Below, piece by piece: positions 54,491-63,900 of a stretch of 64,000 nt of DNA. How positions within the stretch are numbered: the first letter of the stretch is position 1; each line of letters starts with the position of its first letter. The notes under the pieces were generated by a model. The model was not told the DNA's origin. It saw nothing but the letters and a program-made list of their open reading frames with translations, and searched no databases. The DNA is from an uncultured Bacteroidales bacterium (lineage in GTDB: Bacteria; Bacteroidota; Bacteroidia; Bacteroidales; P3): NCBI GenBank assembly GCA_900317285.1, contig ONGA01000008.1, forward strand, positions 1-64,000. Direction: 5' to 3'. The translations under genes and the position numbers were made by a program.

Positions 54491-54550
54491 TTTCTTTGTG
54501 CCCAGTTTTATCCTGTTGGGCTCTTCAGTTTTATAATGGTTAAACAAATT

Positions 54551-54580
54551 TCGGCTTCCGGCCGTAGAGCCGGAAGCCGA
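54551..54580. other. 12-base-pair hairpin in the leader
   Basis: TCGGCTTCCGGC pairs perfectly with GCCGGAAGCCGA around a 6-base loop, without a T-run. It sits between the foldback at 54641-54760 and the exported-protein gene. Confidence 0.85.
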
Positions 54581-54640
54581 TGTTGGGGTAAGGATATGAA
54601 AAAGGCGCGAAACCTTCGTCTGTAAAAACAATCCTTATTT

Positions 54641-54760
54641 CTTGGTTTGGGTGACTGGTAATTACCCTTGTAGCAAATAAGGAACGAATGATTCACGCCA
54701 ATGCGTGAACTTTCCGTTTCCTATTCTCGCTACGTTTAGATTACCAGTCTTCAAACCAAG
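54641..54760. other. 120-base nested foldback
   Basis: Outer arms CTTGGTTTG...GACTGGTAAT (54641-54662) pair with ATTACCAGTC...CAAACCAAG (54740-54760). Inside, GTAGC...AATAAGGAAC pairs with GTTTCCTATT...GCTAC, and the tip is TTCACGC-CAA-TGCGTGAA. One long imperfect hairpin results: a candidate structured RNA or miniature inverted-repeat element. The spacer 54491-54872 contains no other gene. Confidence 0.75.
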
Positions 54761-54773
54761 GAGAACAAGCACT

Positions 54774-54849
54774 TCAAGCTCAATATATCTTTGTCTATTT
54801 CTACGTTTTATGTCATCATCATTTTATCAATTTCACGCTGCAAAGATAC
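54774..54849 (-). repeat. 76-base direct repeat, copy 1
   Basis: Contains TCAAGCTCAATAT, then TTTCTACGTTTTATGTCATC and on to CACGCTGCAAAGATAC; repeated at 56321-56397. On the minus strand it begins with a -7 box TATCTTTG (54841-54848) followed by a conserved leader. Confidence 0.85.
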
Positions 54850-54872
54850 CATTTTTTTCATTAAGGGAATTC

Positions 54873-55820
54873 TCAATATTTCTTTAACAATTCTTTTGTG
54901 GTTATTTCCATCTTCGAGAAGGCAAACCATTTCTTACCGAGGTCTTTGAGAGATGCACCTATATGGTACACGGTATTGTCTATGCATAAGAAACGGTCGT
55001 GGGCTCGATCGAATGACGTTACAGTGATTGGTGGGTATTGCGTGTTATGTTTCGCAATGTCTAGTGATAGTTGCTTGGATACTGTCTTGGTATATATTTC
55101 AGCATCGACATTCTTCTTACGTTTGTCAAGGAGCGTAAGCACGGTGTCGTCAATATAGTTATCGAGTAACACAATGTGCTTCTTCGCCGAGCGGATAAGG
55201 TCGGAAACAAAGGTGTATGCATCGAATATTTGGCCATCGAAGAAGATACCCTGCGTGGGAGTGGTGTTCTCTTGGTCAAGGCGTTTGAAGATTTCTTCTA
55301 TTTGATGGTCGTTCTGAGTCAGGTGAGTCGACATTTCCAACTGATGATGCTCTATGACTTCCAGCCGCTGAAAAACCTGAGCATTTGAGGCAAGGAAATG
55401 TCGCATGGCAGTAAACGCATCCATTATCTGAATACTGACAGAAACAGCAGTTTCGCTACGCAATACCGTAGAAAGCATAGCTACACCTTGTTCTGTAAAA
55501 ACAAAGGGGTGGAAACTGGAGTGCTTCAGGGAACGCAACCTATCACAATTTGTGACCAGTTCGTCAGTCTCTTCTTCTGTCAACTGAAATCTAAAACGGT
55601 CAGGGAAACGTTCCGCATTACGCTTGACCGACTGATTCATCACTCTGGTTTCCACACCGTAAAGCATTGCCAAATCACGGTCAACCATGACCTGTTCACC
55701 ACGAAAGGTAAATATCATCTTCTCAATCCGAGATACGGGCATAAACCTATCACATTTTGTGATGGGTTCATTGTTGGATACAGCAACAATTTCTGTATTA
55801 GTATTTTTCTTTTTTGCCAT
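54873..55820 (-). CDS. ORF6N domain protein with phospholipase-D-like C terminus
   Basis: 315 residues. ORF6N domain at about 30-120 (FRGEQVMVDRDLAMLYGVET, VMNQSVKRNAERFPDRFRFQL, PFVFTEQGVAMLSTVLRS), a DNA-binding module common in phage and accessory regions. After a helical linker, the C-terminal half (IFDAYTFVSDLIRSAKKHIVLLDNYIDD, AHDRFLCIDNTVYHIGASLKDLGKKWFAF) is a phospholipase-D-like fold with a single, altered HKD motif (H-D-R-F). Possibly a nucleic-acid-binding defence or regulatory protein. It lies between the two 76-base direct repeats. Confidence 0.85.
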   Translation of the reverse strand: MAKKKNTNTEIVAVSNNEPITKCDRFMPVSRIEKMIFTFRGEQVMVDRDLAMLYGVETRVMNQSVKRNAERFPDRFRFQLTEEETDELVTNCDRLRSLKHSSFHPFVFTEQGVAMLSTVLRSETAVSVSIQIMDAFTAMRHFLASNAQVFQRLEVIEHHQLEMSTHLTQNDHQIEEIFKRLDQENTTPTQGIFFDGQIFDAYTFVSDLIRSAKKHIVLLDNYIDDTVLTLLDKRKKNVDAEIYTKTVSKQLSLDIAKHNTQYPPITVTSFDRAHDRFLCIDNTVYHIGASLKDLGKKWFAFSKMEITTKELLKKY

Positions 55821-55848
55821 CGTGGTACGTCGCTCTTGAAATCAACTG

Positions 55849-55879
55849 CAAAAGTACACATTTTCTACGACATGGCAAA
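55849..55879 (-). promoter_or_regulatory. Promoter of the ORF6N gene
   Basis: On the minus strand TTTG (55879-55876), 19 bases, TACTTTTG (55856-55849): a full match to the Bacteroidota consensus, with a 28-base leader. Confidence 0.9.
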
Positions 55880-55940
55880 ATATTTTCACCGAGACACACA
55901 TTCTAAATGTTGAGGAAACACTTTGGGCTTTACATCAGTC

Positions 55941-56135
55941 TCAAGGCCGTAGATTCTCACGTTTCGTCAGATACATGGACCACAATTCATCGAAATACTC
56001 ATCCACCGACAGACGTTCGCGTTTGCTACCAATAGGAAAATCCTCGTGTGCAACTGCTGTACGCCCATAGACGGCCTCTGGTTCAGATGCTGTCGGCATA
56101 GGCTGTTCCTCTGTTTTATATGGTTTTACTGCCAT
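55941..56135 (-). CDS. Small conserved-looking protein of unknown function
   Basis: 64 residues: disordered N terminus (KTEEQPMPTASEPEAVYG) and a compact end HEDFPIGSKRERLSVDEYFDELWSMYLTKRENL. It has its own perfect promoter. The pattern suggests a small antitoxin-like or regulatory partner, as seen for many small acidic proteins of accessory regions, but no toxin partner is seen. Confidence 0.6.
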   Translation of the reverse strand: MAVKPYKTEEQPMPTASEPEAVYGRTAVAHEDFPIGSKRERLSVDEYFDELWSMYLTKRENLRP

Positions 56136-56160
56136 GGTATCATATCATAATTTTACGCTG

Positions 56161-56191
56161 CAAAGATACGAATAAATATTCGTCTGGCAAA
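56161..56191 (-). promoter_or_regulatory. Promoter of the 55941-56135 gene
   Basis: Minus strand TTTG (56191-56188), 19 bases, TATCTTTG (56168-56161), then a 25-base leader. Confidence 0.9.
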
Positions 56192-56223
56192 ATAAATGTT
56201 GTCGTGCGGAGAAAAAAGAAAAT

Positions 56224-56300
56224 ATTCTCCGCAAAATATGCGGAGAATAATAGCTTTGCTGGTTATACAAAACAAAATCCGCCGCTTCAATAAGCGGCGG
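56224..56300. other. Two adjacent hairpins
   Basis: ATTCTCCGC/GCGGAGAAT (56224-56248) and CCGCCGCTT/AAGCGGCGG (56279-56300). They lie in the gene-free spacer 56136-56467 downstream, on the minus strand, of direct repeat copy 2. Confidence 0.75.
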
Positions 56301-56320
56301 AAGTTGGATGAATTAGAGCG

Positions 56321-56397
56321 TCAAGCTCAATATGTCTTTTTTATATTTCTACGTTTTATGTCATCATCATTTTATCAATTTCACGCTGCAAAGATAC
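56321..56397 (-). repeat. 76-base direct repeat, copy 2
   Basis: Same sequence as 54774-54849 apart from a few changes near TCTTTG/TCTTTT. Again a minus-strand -7 box TATCTTTG (56396-56389). The pair brackets 1.5 kb that carries the ORF6N gene and a small gene. Confidence 0.85.
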
Positions 56398-56450
56398 GCA
56401 AAAATTTTCAACTTCTGAAAAACATTTTATTCTATTCGGGAAAAGTTTGT

Positions 56451-56458
56451 ATTTTTGC
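56451..56458 (+). promoter_or_regulatory. -7 box of the AraC-type gene
   Basis: TATTTTTG ends only 9 bases before the ATG at 56468, so the transcript would be almost leaderless. No clear -33 box. Confidence 0.6.
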
Positions 56459-56467
56459 AGACCGAAA

Positions 56468-57574
56468 ATGGCACATATTGACACTACATATCTAATATTA
56501 TTCTCTGCTAATCTGACGTTTATCGTCACTCATTTATACGGCTGGCTGCTGAAGTGGTTCTACCGCCCCAAGGCCTATGCCGAGCATTTCCACGAACTCT
56601 TCCCCGCACAGAAGGCTGTGGGTATTATTTACCTGCTGCAGGTGTTTGAAATTCCGTACCTGCTGCGGGTAGGCGACGGTGATGCGCTGTTGTATGTCAA
56701 CGCTTTCTCGCTGCTCTTCTTCTCCATCCAGATGCTCGTCATGTGTGAAGGATACTTTTTCCCCAGTGAAAAAGCGGAGCATCGGAAGCAAACACATTTC
56801 GTCCTCTTCCTGCCGGCGGTTTTGACGCTCATCCCCATGTTTTTGCAGGCTGTAGGGATGGTGCATATGCGCGACGGCTGGCGAATGTGGATGGTGGGTG
56901 TTGTGAGCATCATCTTCCTCGCCTATTTCCTGCTTTCGATATATGAAGCTCTGAAAATCAGGAGGGCGGTGCAACGCGCGAACGAGGACCGCTATGCGGA
57001 CAGTGACGACTTCCCTGTGCGTTTTGCCAATCTTATCCGCTGGGTGCCGACGCTGGTACTGGTACTGTTGGCTATCAATTTTTATGCCGATAATGTGTGG
57101 GTGAAGTTTGGGAGGGATTTGTTGTTTACGGGGGCGAGTGTGTGGTTTTGTGTGCTGACGCTGAATCCGTGGCGGAAGGTGGTTGTCCAGTCTGACCTGT
57201 CTGACCAGTCCGATGTGCCGGAATCGCCCGACCCGTCCGACCACCGCTTTGATGACTTGGTAGAGCGACTGGGGCGCCTCCTCACCGAGGAACATATCTT
57301 CACAGAGCAGCATATCACCAGTGACGTGCTCATTTCGCGGCTGGGTACCAACAGCAAGTACCTTGCCGAGACCATCCGCCGCAGCGGCTACCAGTCGTTC
57401 TACGACATGATTGGCCAGCATCGTGTGCGCTATGCCATCAGTCTCATCCACCAGCACCCCGACAGCCTCCTCGCCGACATCGCCGAGCGATGCGGCTACT
57501 CCTCCCAGGCTTCGATGACGAAGGCCTTCAAGGCACAAGGGAAGGGGATACCTAGCAGCTACCGTTCGAATTGA
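56468..57574 (+). CDS. AraC-type regulator with N-terminal membrane domain
   Basis: 368 residues from ATG 56468. Six or seven helices in the first 230 residues, a degenerate repeat linker (QSDLSDQSDVPESPDPSD), then an AraC helix-turn-helix domain (about 265-365) with VLISRLGTNSKYLAETIRRSG and SLLADIAERCGYSSQASMTKAFKAQGKG. A membrane-bound transcription factor; signal unknown. The genes downstream (surface protein) are possible targets. Confidence 0.88.
   Translation: MAHIDTTYLILFSANLTFIVTHLYGWLLKWFYRPKAYAEHFHELFPAQKAVGIIYLLQVFEIPYLLRVGDGDALLYVNAFSLLFFSIQMLVMCEGYFFPSEKAEHRKQTHFVLFLPAVLTLIPMFLQAVGMVHMRDGWRMWMVGVVSIIFLAYFLLSIYEALKIRRAVQRANEDRYADSDDFPVRFANLIRWVPTLVLVLLAINFYADNVWVKFGRDLLFTGASVWFCVLTLNPWRKVVVQSDLSDQSDVPESPDPSDHRFDDLVERLGRLLTEEHIFTEQHITSDVLISRLGTNSKYLAETIRRSGYQSFYDMIGQHRVRYAISLIHQHPDSLLADIAERCGYSSQASMTKAFKAQGKGIPSSYRSN
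57190..57243 (+). repeat. 9-base-period array in the AraC-type gene
   Basis: Six units of nine bases: GTCTGACCT, GTCTGACCA, GTCCGATGT, GCCGGAATC, GCCCGACCC, GTCCGACCA. Core YCnGA, as in the dnaK leader. It encodes the linker between membrane and DNA-binding domains. Confidence 0.8.
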
Positions 57575-57670
57575 GAATTGAAAAAGATTTTCCTCTTGCG
57601 GAAAGTCTTTTCTTTTGGCCGGAAAAACGGCTTTTCCCTAATTTGAATATTTGCCTCTGATGGAATTTCT

Positions 57671-57704
57671 TTTTCCTCTCGCGGAATTTTCCGTGAGAGG
57701 AAAA
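57671..57704 (+). terminator. Terminator after the AraC-type gene
   Basis: Stem TTTTCCTCTC-CGGA with TCCG-GAGAGGAAAA, loop ATTT, then TCTGTTTTTT. Confidence 0.85.
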
Positions 57705-57724
57705 TCTGTTTTTTAGATAGTTAC

Positions 57725-57732
57725 TACTTTTG
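57725..57732 (+). promoter_or_regulatory. -7 box before the small membrane protein and giant surface protein
   Basis: TACTTTTG, about 38 bases before the ATG at 57771. No exact TTTG at -33. Confidence 0.65.
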
Positions 57733-57770
57733 CACCCGTTTTACATATTGCACAAGAAGTAAAATCGCGT

Positions 57771-57935
57771 ATGACTACAAAGTTAATCATCTTGATATCC
57801 TTGGGCGTCGTGGCGCTCGGTGGCATCGCATGGTGTATTGTCCGTGCCAGGCGCTACCGTCGCGACCACCCCAACGAGGTCTACTGGCCGTACAATGATA
57901 TGCAAGGCGACAAGGAGAAAGAAATAGAGAAATAA
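57771..57935 (+). CDS. Small single-pass membrane protein
   Basis: 54 residues: helix at 4-25 (KLIILISLGVVALGGIAWCI), then basic RARRYRRDHPNEVYW and an acidic/basic tail. It lies 15 bases before the giant surface-protein gene and shares its promoter. Function unknown. Confidence 0.65.
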   Translation: MTTKLIILISLGVVALGGIAWCIVRARRYRRDHPNEVYWPYNDMQGDKEKEIEK

Positions 57936-57950
57936 AACAATATCACAATA

Positions 57951-60900
57951 ATGAAACGCAAACACATCATTAAGACAATTTTGCCGACGCTGCTGCTCCT
58001 GACGGCTGTTGCTGGAGGGAACGGCGCTTGGGCACAGAACCATCCCAACATTGGCAGCATTAGCTACAATAGTACGCTGGGTGCCTATGCCATCACGAAC
58101 GTTAACAACCTGAAGGACCTGTCGGTATATGTGAACGGTGTGGGGACCTACACCACCGGTGGCACCGAGACCACTCCGCACAACTGCAGCGGACTTGTCT
58201 TCAAGCAGACGAGAGACATCCTCTGCAACAGCAACGACACCATCCGTGCAATTGGCTCATACGGCAACTCGCAGGGGGTGTCGAGGAGGGACCTGACAGA
58301 TACGTGGCGCCCTTTCAATGGTACTTACGATGGGCAGGGGCACGTCATTGATGCCCTTAAAGTCAAAGGCGACAGTTATTTCAGGACTCACACCCAAGCT
58401 TTCTTCTGCGCCGGTTTTTTCGGCGTTGTAGATGTGGGGACTGTGTTGAGGAATATACGTCTTGTGAATCCGTCGGTGTGTAATGCGATATCGTTGGAGG
58501 CTGTTATGTCGGGTAGAGCGAAGAACGGCAGGGTACCGGTAGATAAATGGTACAGTAACCTTGTTTTTGTGCGTTACGACATGGCGGGCATTGTTGGCGT
58601 TACCGAGGGGGGGAGCATAGAGAATTGTTATGTTTTCAATCCCCAGTTCCGCTTCACCCATGCAGACAGTCTGGAGTTCTTGGAGTTATCGACATACAAT
58701 GAGCGGGCTTTGGGGATAGACATGTCGGCCATCTGCACCGAGAATAATTCATCTACTATAACCGGCTGTTCCGAGGTCTACGTCGTGCGTGAAGGTCCGG
58801 ATGTATCTTTCGCAGACAATTCGGTGCCCTCCAATGTCGGTTTTACCTACTCGGGAAGTAGGTTCTACAAACCGGGAAGTGCTATTGCCATCTTCTACGA
58901 CCAGATTCGCATCGGATACAACCTTGGTTTCACTGACGGCGAAGGTCACAATTTAAACTTCTCGGGTAGTATCCCCAGCTACACTATCACCTCGAGAGGC
59001 AACAACAGCGTCATCACCCCGATATTTACCCCCATCACTTACCAGCTCACTTACGACAACATTGACGACGCCACTTTCATCACCCCTAATCCCTCTACTT
59101 ATAATATTGAGACCGAGACGTTTACCATCAACCGTCCTTCGCGCGAGGGCTACACCTTCCTCGGCTGGATCGGCACCGACCTGCCAAGGGCCACTAAGGA
59201 GGTTACCATCAACCGCGGTTCTATAGGCGACCGCCAATATACCGCCCAGTGGGTTGAGGGTGTCGAGCCTATCTTCGAGGTTACCAACCAAGGCAGCACC
59301 TTCACCATCAAGCGCGACGTGACCACCACCGAGCAGACGGTCTACTACCGCACGGTAGGTCTCACGGCCGTTGCGGGGCAGCACTTCACCGAGAGGAGTG
59401 ACGCCGTCACCTTTGCCGTGGGCGATAGCGCCAAGGTTATCAACGTCACCGAGAGAACCCCTAATGCGGATGCCTACAAGTACCAGACCGGCACTTCGCG
59501 CACCTATCGCTTCGAGGTGCTCGACGAGGGTGGCTTTGAGCTGGCACACAGAGACCGCACCATTACCAGTGGCCTCACACAGTTCAGCGCTGATAAGGTG
59601 AGCAAGAGCATCACCAACCTCGTCTATTTTAACAGCAATGGCAACTACACCTCGGGCATGAACAGCAGCAAGTACCTCGATGTCAGTTACACGCCTCCCA
59701 CCAGTCAGGTGGAGACCAGCGGCACCCTCAATGGATATGTACTCATCGACGACAGCTACGACTACGCGCAGAAGCCCGCCACCGTCAGCACCAGCAGCCT
59801 TATCAACAGCACCCACGCCACCGCCAGCTACCTCAACTCGCTGGGCTATAAGATATATGCCACCGTCTGTTTCACCGAGAAGGAGAAGGACGACGGCTAC
59901 CAGTATATTCAGATTGTCGCCGGTAACGGCAGCGCCAGCTACGACACAGGATACGACCCCGAAGGGTCTGTCAACGACCCTGCGAACTCGGTCTACAAGG
60001 TCTGCTTCGAGCTTTCCGACGGTAGCAACGCTGAGGGCAAGGCCTACTTCCCTCACCGCAGCACTGGAACTGACGAGTTCAGTCTTTCCACTGGCAAGCT
60101 CTGGCAGCAGAAGTTCAAGAGCGGCTACAGCGCTTCGGGTAGTGTCCTCCTCAGCCCCACTGTCGATTATATCACCACGCGCTTCGATGCCGGCGGCAAC
60201 AACGATGACACTTGGGGCTACAAGAACCTCTTCGTCCGTATGGCTCTCTGCGATGCCGTTGCACCCACCCGTCTCGGCAACCCCGTCGTAAATCCCGGCC
60301 CCCATGCCCAAGGCAATATAGCCTACGTCTCCGTGGCTTTCAACGAAATTGTTACCGTTGTTGGTACGCCCATCCTCAACACTACATGGGGTACGCTTAG
60401 ATATTATGCGGGTTCCGGCACCAATGTGCTTATCTTCGCCGATACCATCACCGCCAATGCAGGCACCAGACTGCAAATCAATTCCTGTACGAACTATAGC
60501 AACATCAAGGACTTGGCAGGCAATCCCTTAAATGGCAGCATTAGCTATTATGGCTTCGCCTCTGGCGATACGGTGACCGCCTCCCACGACTACACCATCA
60601 CCTACACTCTCAACGGTGGCACCGCGACACCCGCCAACCCCGCCACCTACAACTACTCCACGCCCGCTTTCACCCTTAACAATCCCGCTCGCGATATCTG
60701 TGTCTTCAACGGCTGGACCGGCTCCGACCTCACCGAGGCCTTGATGAGCGTCACCGTTGCCACCCATTCGCACGGCGACAAGCGCTTCATCGCCAACTGG
60801 AGACCTCTCTGGGGCATTGCCTCCGGTGCTGACGGCAGTGCCGGGCATCCCTACCTCATTGCCACCACCGAAGACCTCGACACCTTGGCTGCACTCGTCA

Positions 60901-63900
60901 ACCGAGGCACCGACTTCAGCGGTGCCTATTTCCTGCAGACCGCCGACATCACCTACGACGGCACCACAAACAACTACACCCCCGTGGGTCGCCTCAAAAC
61001 CAATCCCTTCGGCGGCAGCTACGACGGCGGCGGCCACACCATCAGCGGCATCAATATCACAACCTCGGAAAATAATATCGGCCTCTTCGGCCGCATCGAC
61101 TCCACCGCCACCGTACAGCGCATCACCCTTGCCTCCACCACCTTCACCGGCCACAATAATGTCGGCGGAATCGTTGGTGTTAATGACCGTGGCACGGTGC
61201 AGGACTGCCGTGTGGAGAGCACCGTCAATATCTATACCAACAGCTCACAAGATGACTACTTCCACGGAGGTATCGTGGGTAGTAATTATAATCATGGCGC
61301 CATACGCGGCTGTCTCTGCGCCGCCACGGTGAGTCGACGAAACTATAGTCGCACTGCCAGGTATGGTGGCATCGTGGGAAATAATGAAAATACTTATCCC
61401 ATCGTTGCCAATTGCCTCTTCATCGGTCCCACCCCGACCTCCACTGCTTCAGTAGGCTCCATAGCAGGCTTTAATTATACCACGACTATCCTCACCAACA
61501 ACTACTACACCGTCAGCACCCTTGGCGGTGTCAACGGAAACGACATCTCCGGTGCCCGCAAAGCCCGCACCGTCACCCTCGGCGCCGACATCTCTCTTGT
61601 CGGCGACGAGACGGTCTACTCCAATAGCGGTCTCACCGCCATCGGTGCCACGGCCCTGCGTCTCGCCGACGGTACAATATACAGCGGCGCCACCCAGATG
61701 CTCACCCTCGCCTACAGCGCCGACATCCCCGTGGGCTATCATGTTGTCTTCAGCTATAACGACGGCAGCGACCACACCCTCGCCAGCAACAGACTCACTA
61801 TGCCCGATGCCGACATCACCGTCAGCTCCAGCATTGAGACCACCACATACACCATCAGCTACGACCTTGCTGGCGGCAGCGTGGCCACACCCAACCCCAC
61901 CTCATATACTGTCGAGAGTAATATTACTCTCGTCAACCCCACCCGCAACGGCTATGACTTCACCGGCTGGACAGGCACCGGGCTCGCTGAGCCGACCATG
62001 AGTGTCACCATCGCGGACTCCATTGGTGACCGCTCCTACACTGCCACCTGGACGCCCCATATCTATGCTATAAATTACAACCTCAATGGTGGCAGTGTGT
62101 CTACTCCCAATCCCTCCACATATATTATCGAGAGCACCGACATCACCCTCGCCAACCCCACCCGCGACGGCTACACTTTCGCCGGTTGGACAGGCACCGG
62201 CCTCGATTCAGCGACCATGAGCGTCACCATAGAGCAAGGCTCCACGGGAGACCGTTCCTACACCGCCATCTGGACCCCCACCGTCTACACCATCACCTAC
62301 AATCTCAACGGCGGTAGCGCCGCCAACCCCACTTCCTACACCATCGAGAGCAGCGACATCACCCTCGCCAATCCCACCCGCACGGGATACACCTTTGCTG
62401 GCTGGACAGGCACCGACCTCGATTCGGCGACCCTGAGCGTCACCATCGAGCATGGTTCCACCGGCGACCGCTCCTATACTGCTACCTGGACCATCAACGT
62501 CTATACCATTAGTTACGACCTCGCCGACGGTAGTGTGGCTACCCCCAATCCCACCTCATATACCGTCGAGAGTGCCGACATCACACTCACCAATCCCACC
62601 CGTGATGGCTACACCTTCGCGGGCTGGACAGGCACCGACCTTGATGCGGCGACCCTGAGCGTCACCATCGAGCATGGTTCCACGGGCAACCGCTCCTACA
62701 CCGCCACATGGGTCATCAATTTCCCAATCACATACGACCTTGCAGGTGGCAGCGTAGCCACCCCCAACCCGGTCTACTACACCGTCTTGAGCGATGACAT
62801 CACACTTGTTAACCCCACCCGCACGGGCTACACTTTCCTTGGCTGGTTAGGTACAGGCCTCACCGAACTTACCATGAGTGTCACCATACCGCACGGCTCC
62901 ACCGGTGACCGCACCTACACCGCTGCCTGGTCCTTGGACGCCCCCTACAGCTACGACTTTGAGGACGGCGACGGCTGGTTCTACTGGCAGTCCCTTTCTG
63001 GGAACAACAGGATAGGTCTGGGTGGCGCCAGTCACGGTGGCTTAGGTTTCCTGAAGTTTGAAGGTTCTACCTCCAATATTGTGGCGCTGCCGATCTTCAA
63101 CACCGCCGCCTCCAGTCTGAGTCTCTCTTTCTGGACGAGACCGGAGGCTTCTTACAATAACTATTGCGGCACCTTCTCGGTAGGCTACCTCACCGACCCC
63201 GCCGATACAGCCACCTTCGTCGCCCTCAGGACATACAACTCCACAGATTGGACGCCGATAGGCCATCGCCGCAAGGTGGTCAACTTCGAAGGCGTCCCCG
63301 ACGGTGTTCGCCTCGCCTTCCGCCACAACCCCACCATCAACTACTATGGTTGGTTTGTCGACGATGTGGAGGTGACGGCTCCCGGCTGCTTCCCCCCCGA
63401 GGATCTGGCCGTGAGCAATATTGGTGTGGGCGCAGCCACCTTCAATTGGCTGGCCGCCACCGGCACCCAGTGGGAGTACGCCCTCGTCGCCAATGCCGCT
63501 GCCGACTATACCCCCACCGACGGTGACTTCAGCGGCACTTATGCAGCCTCACAATCAGGCACGCAATCAATCACCTTCAGTACCCTCGACGAATACACCC
63601 CCTACGCCTTCTTCCTGCGCCGCGTCTGCAGCGAAGAGAACAAGAGCGAAGTCGAGTCGGTGCGCTTCCGCACCCGGATGACGCCCACGGCGCTGCCCTA
63701 TACCGACGACTTCGAGACGTCGAACGGCTGGACGCTGGAGAACGGCACCCTTGCCAACCAATGGGTTTGGGGCACGGCAGCACACGACGACGGGACCAAG
63801 TCGCTTTACATCTCGAACGACGGCGGCGCCACCAACGCCTATTCCGTCGACACCACCATGGTCGTCTATGCCTGGAAGACCTTCTCCTTCGAGGCCGGCA

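Noticed and set aside
54491..54631. 47-residue N-terminal extension of the exported protein
   Set aside because: It would translate through the 12-bp hairpin and hide the signal peptide; the ATG at 54490 is better.
58953..60476. 507-codon minus-strand open frame
   Set aside because: Antisense to the giant surface protein; low-complexity Gly/Val/Ala composition and no motifs. The real gene is open on the + strand but has no stop inside the window.
61840..62930. CRISPR-like regular repeats
   Set aside because: The period is about 215 bases, codon-phased and protein coding; these are Listeria-Bacteroides repeats.
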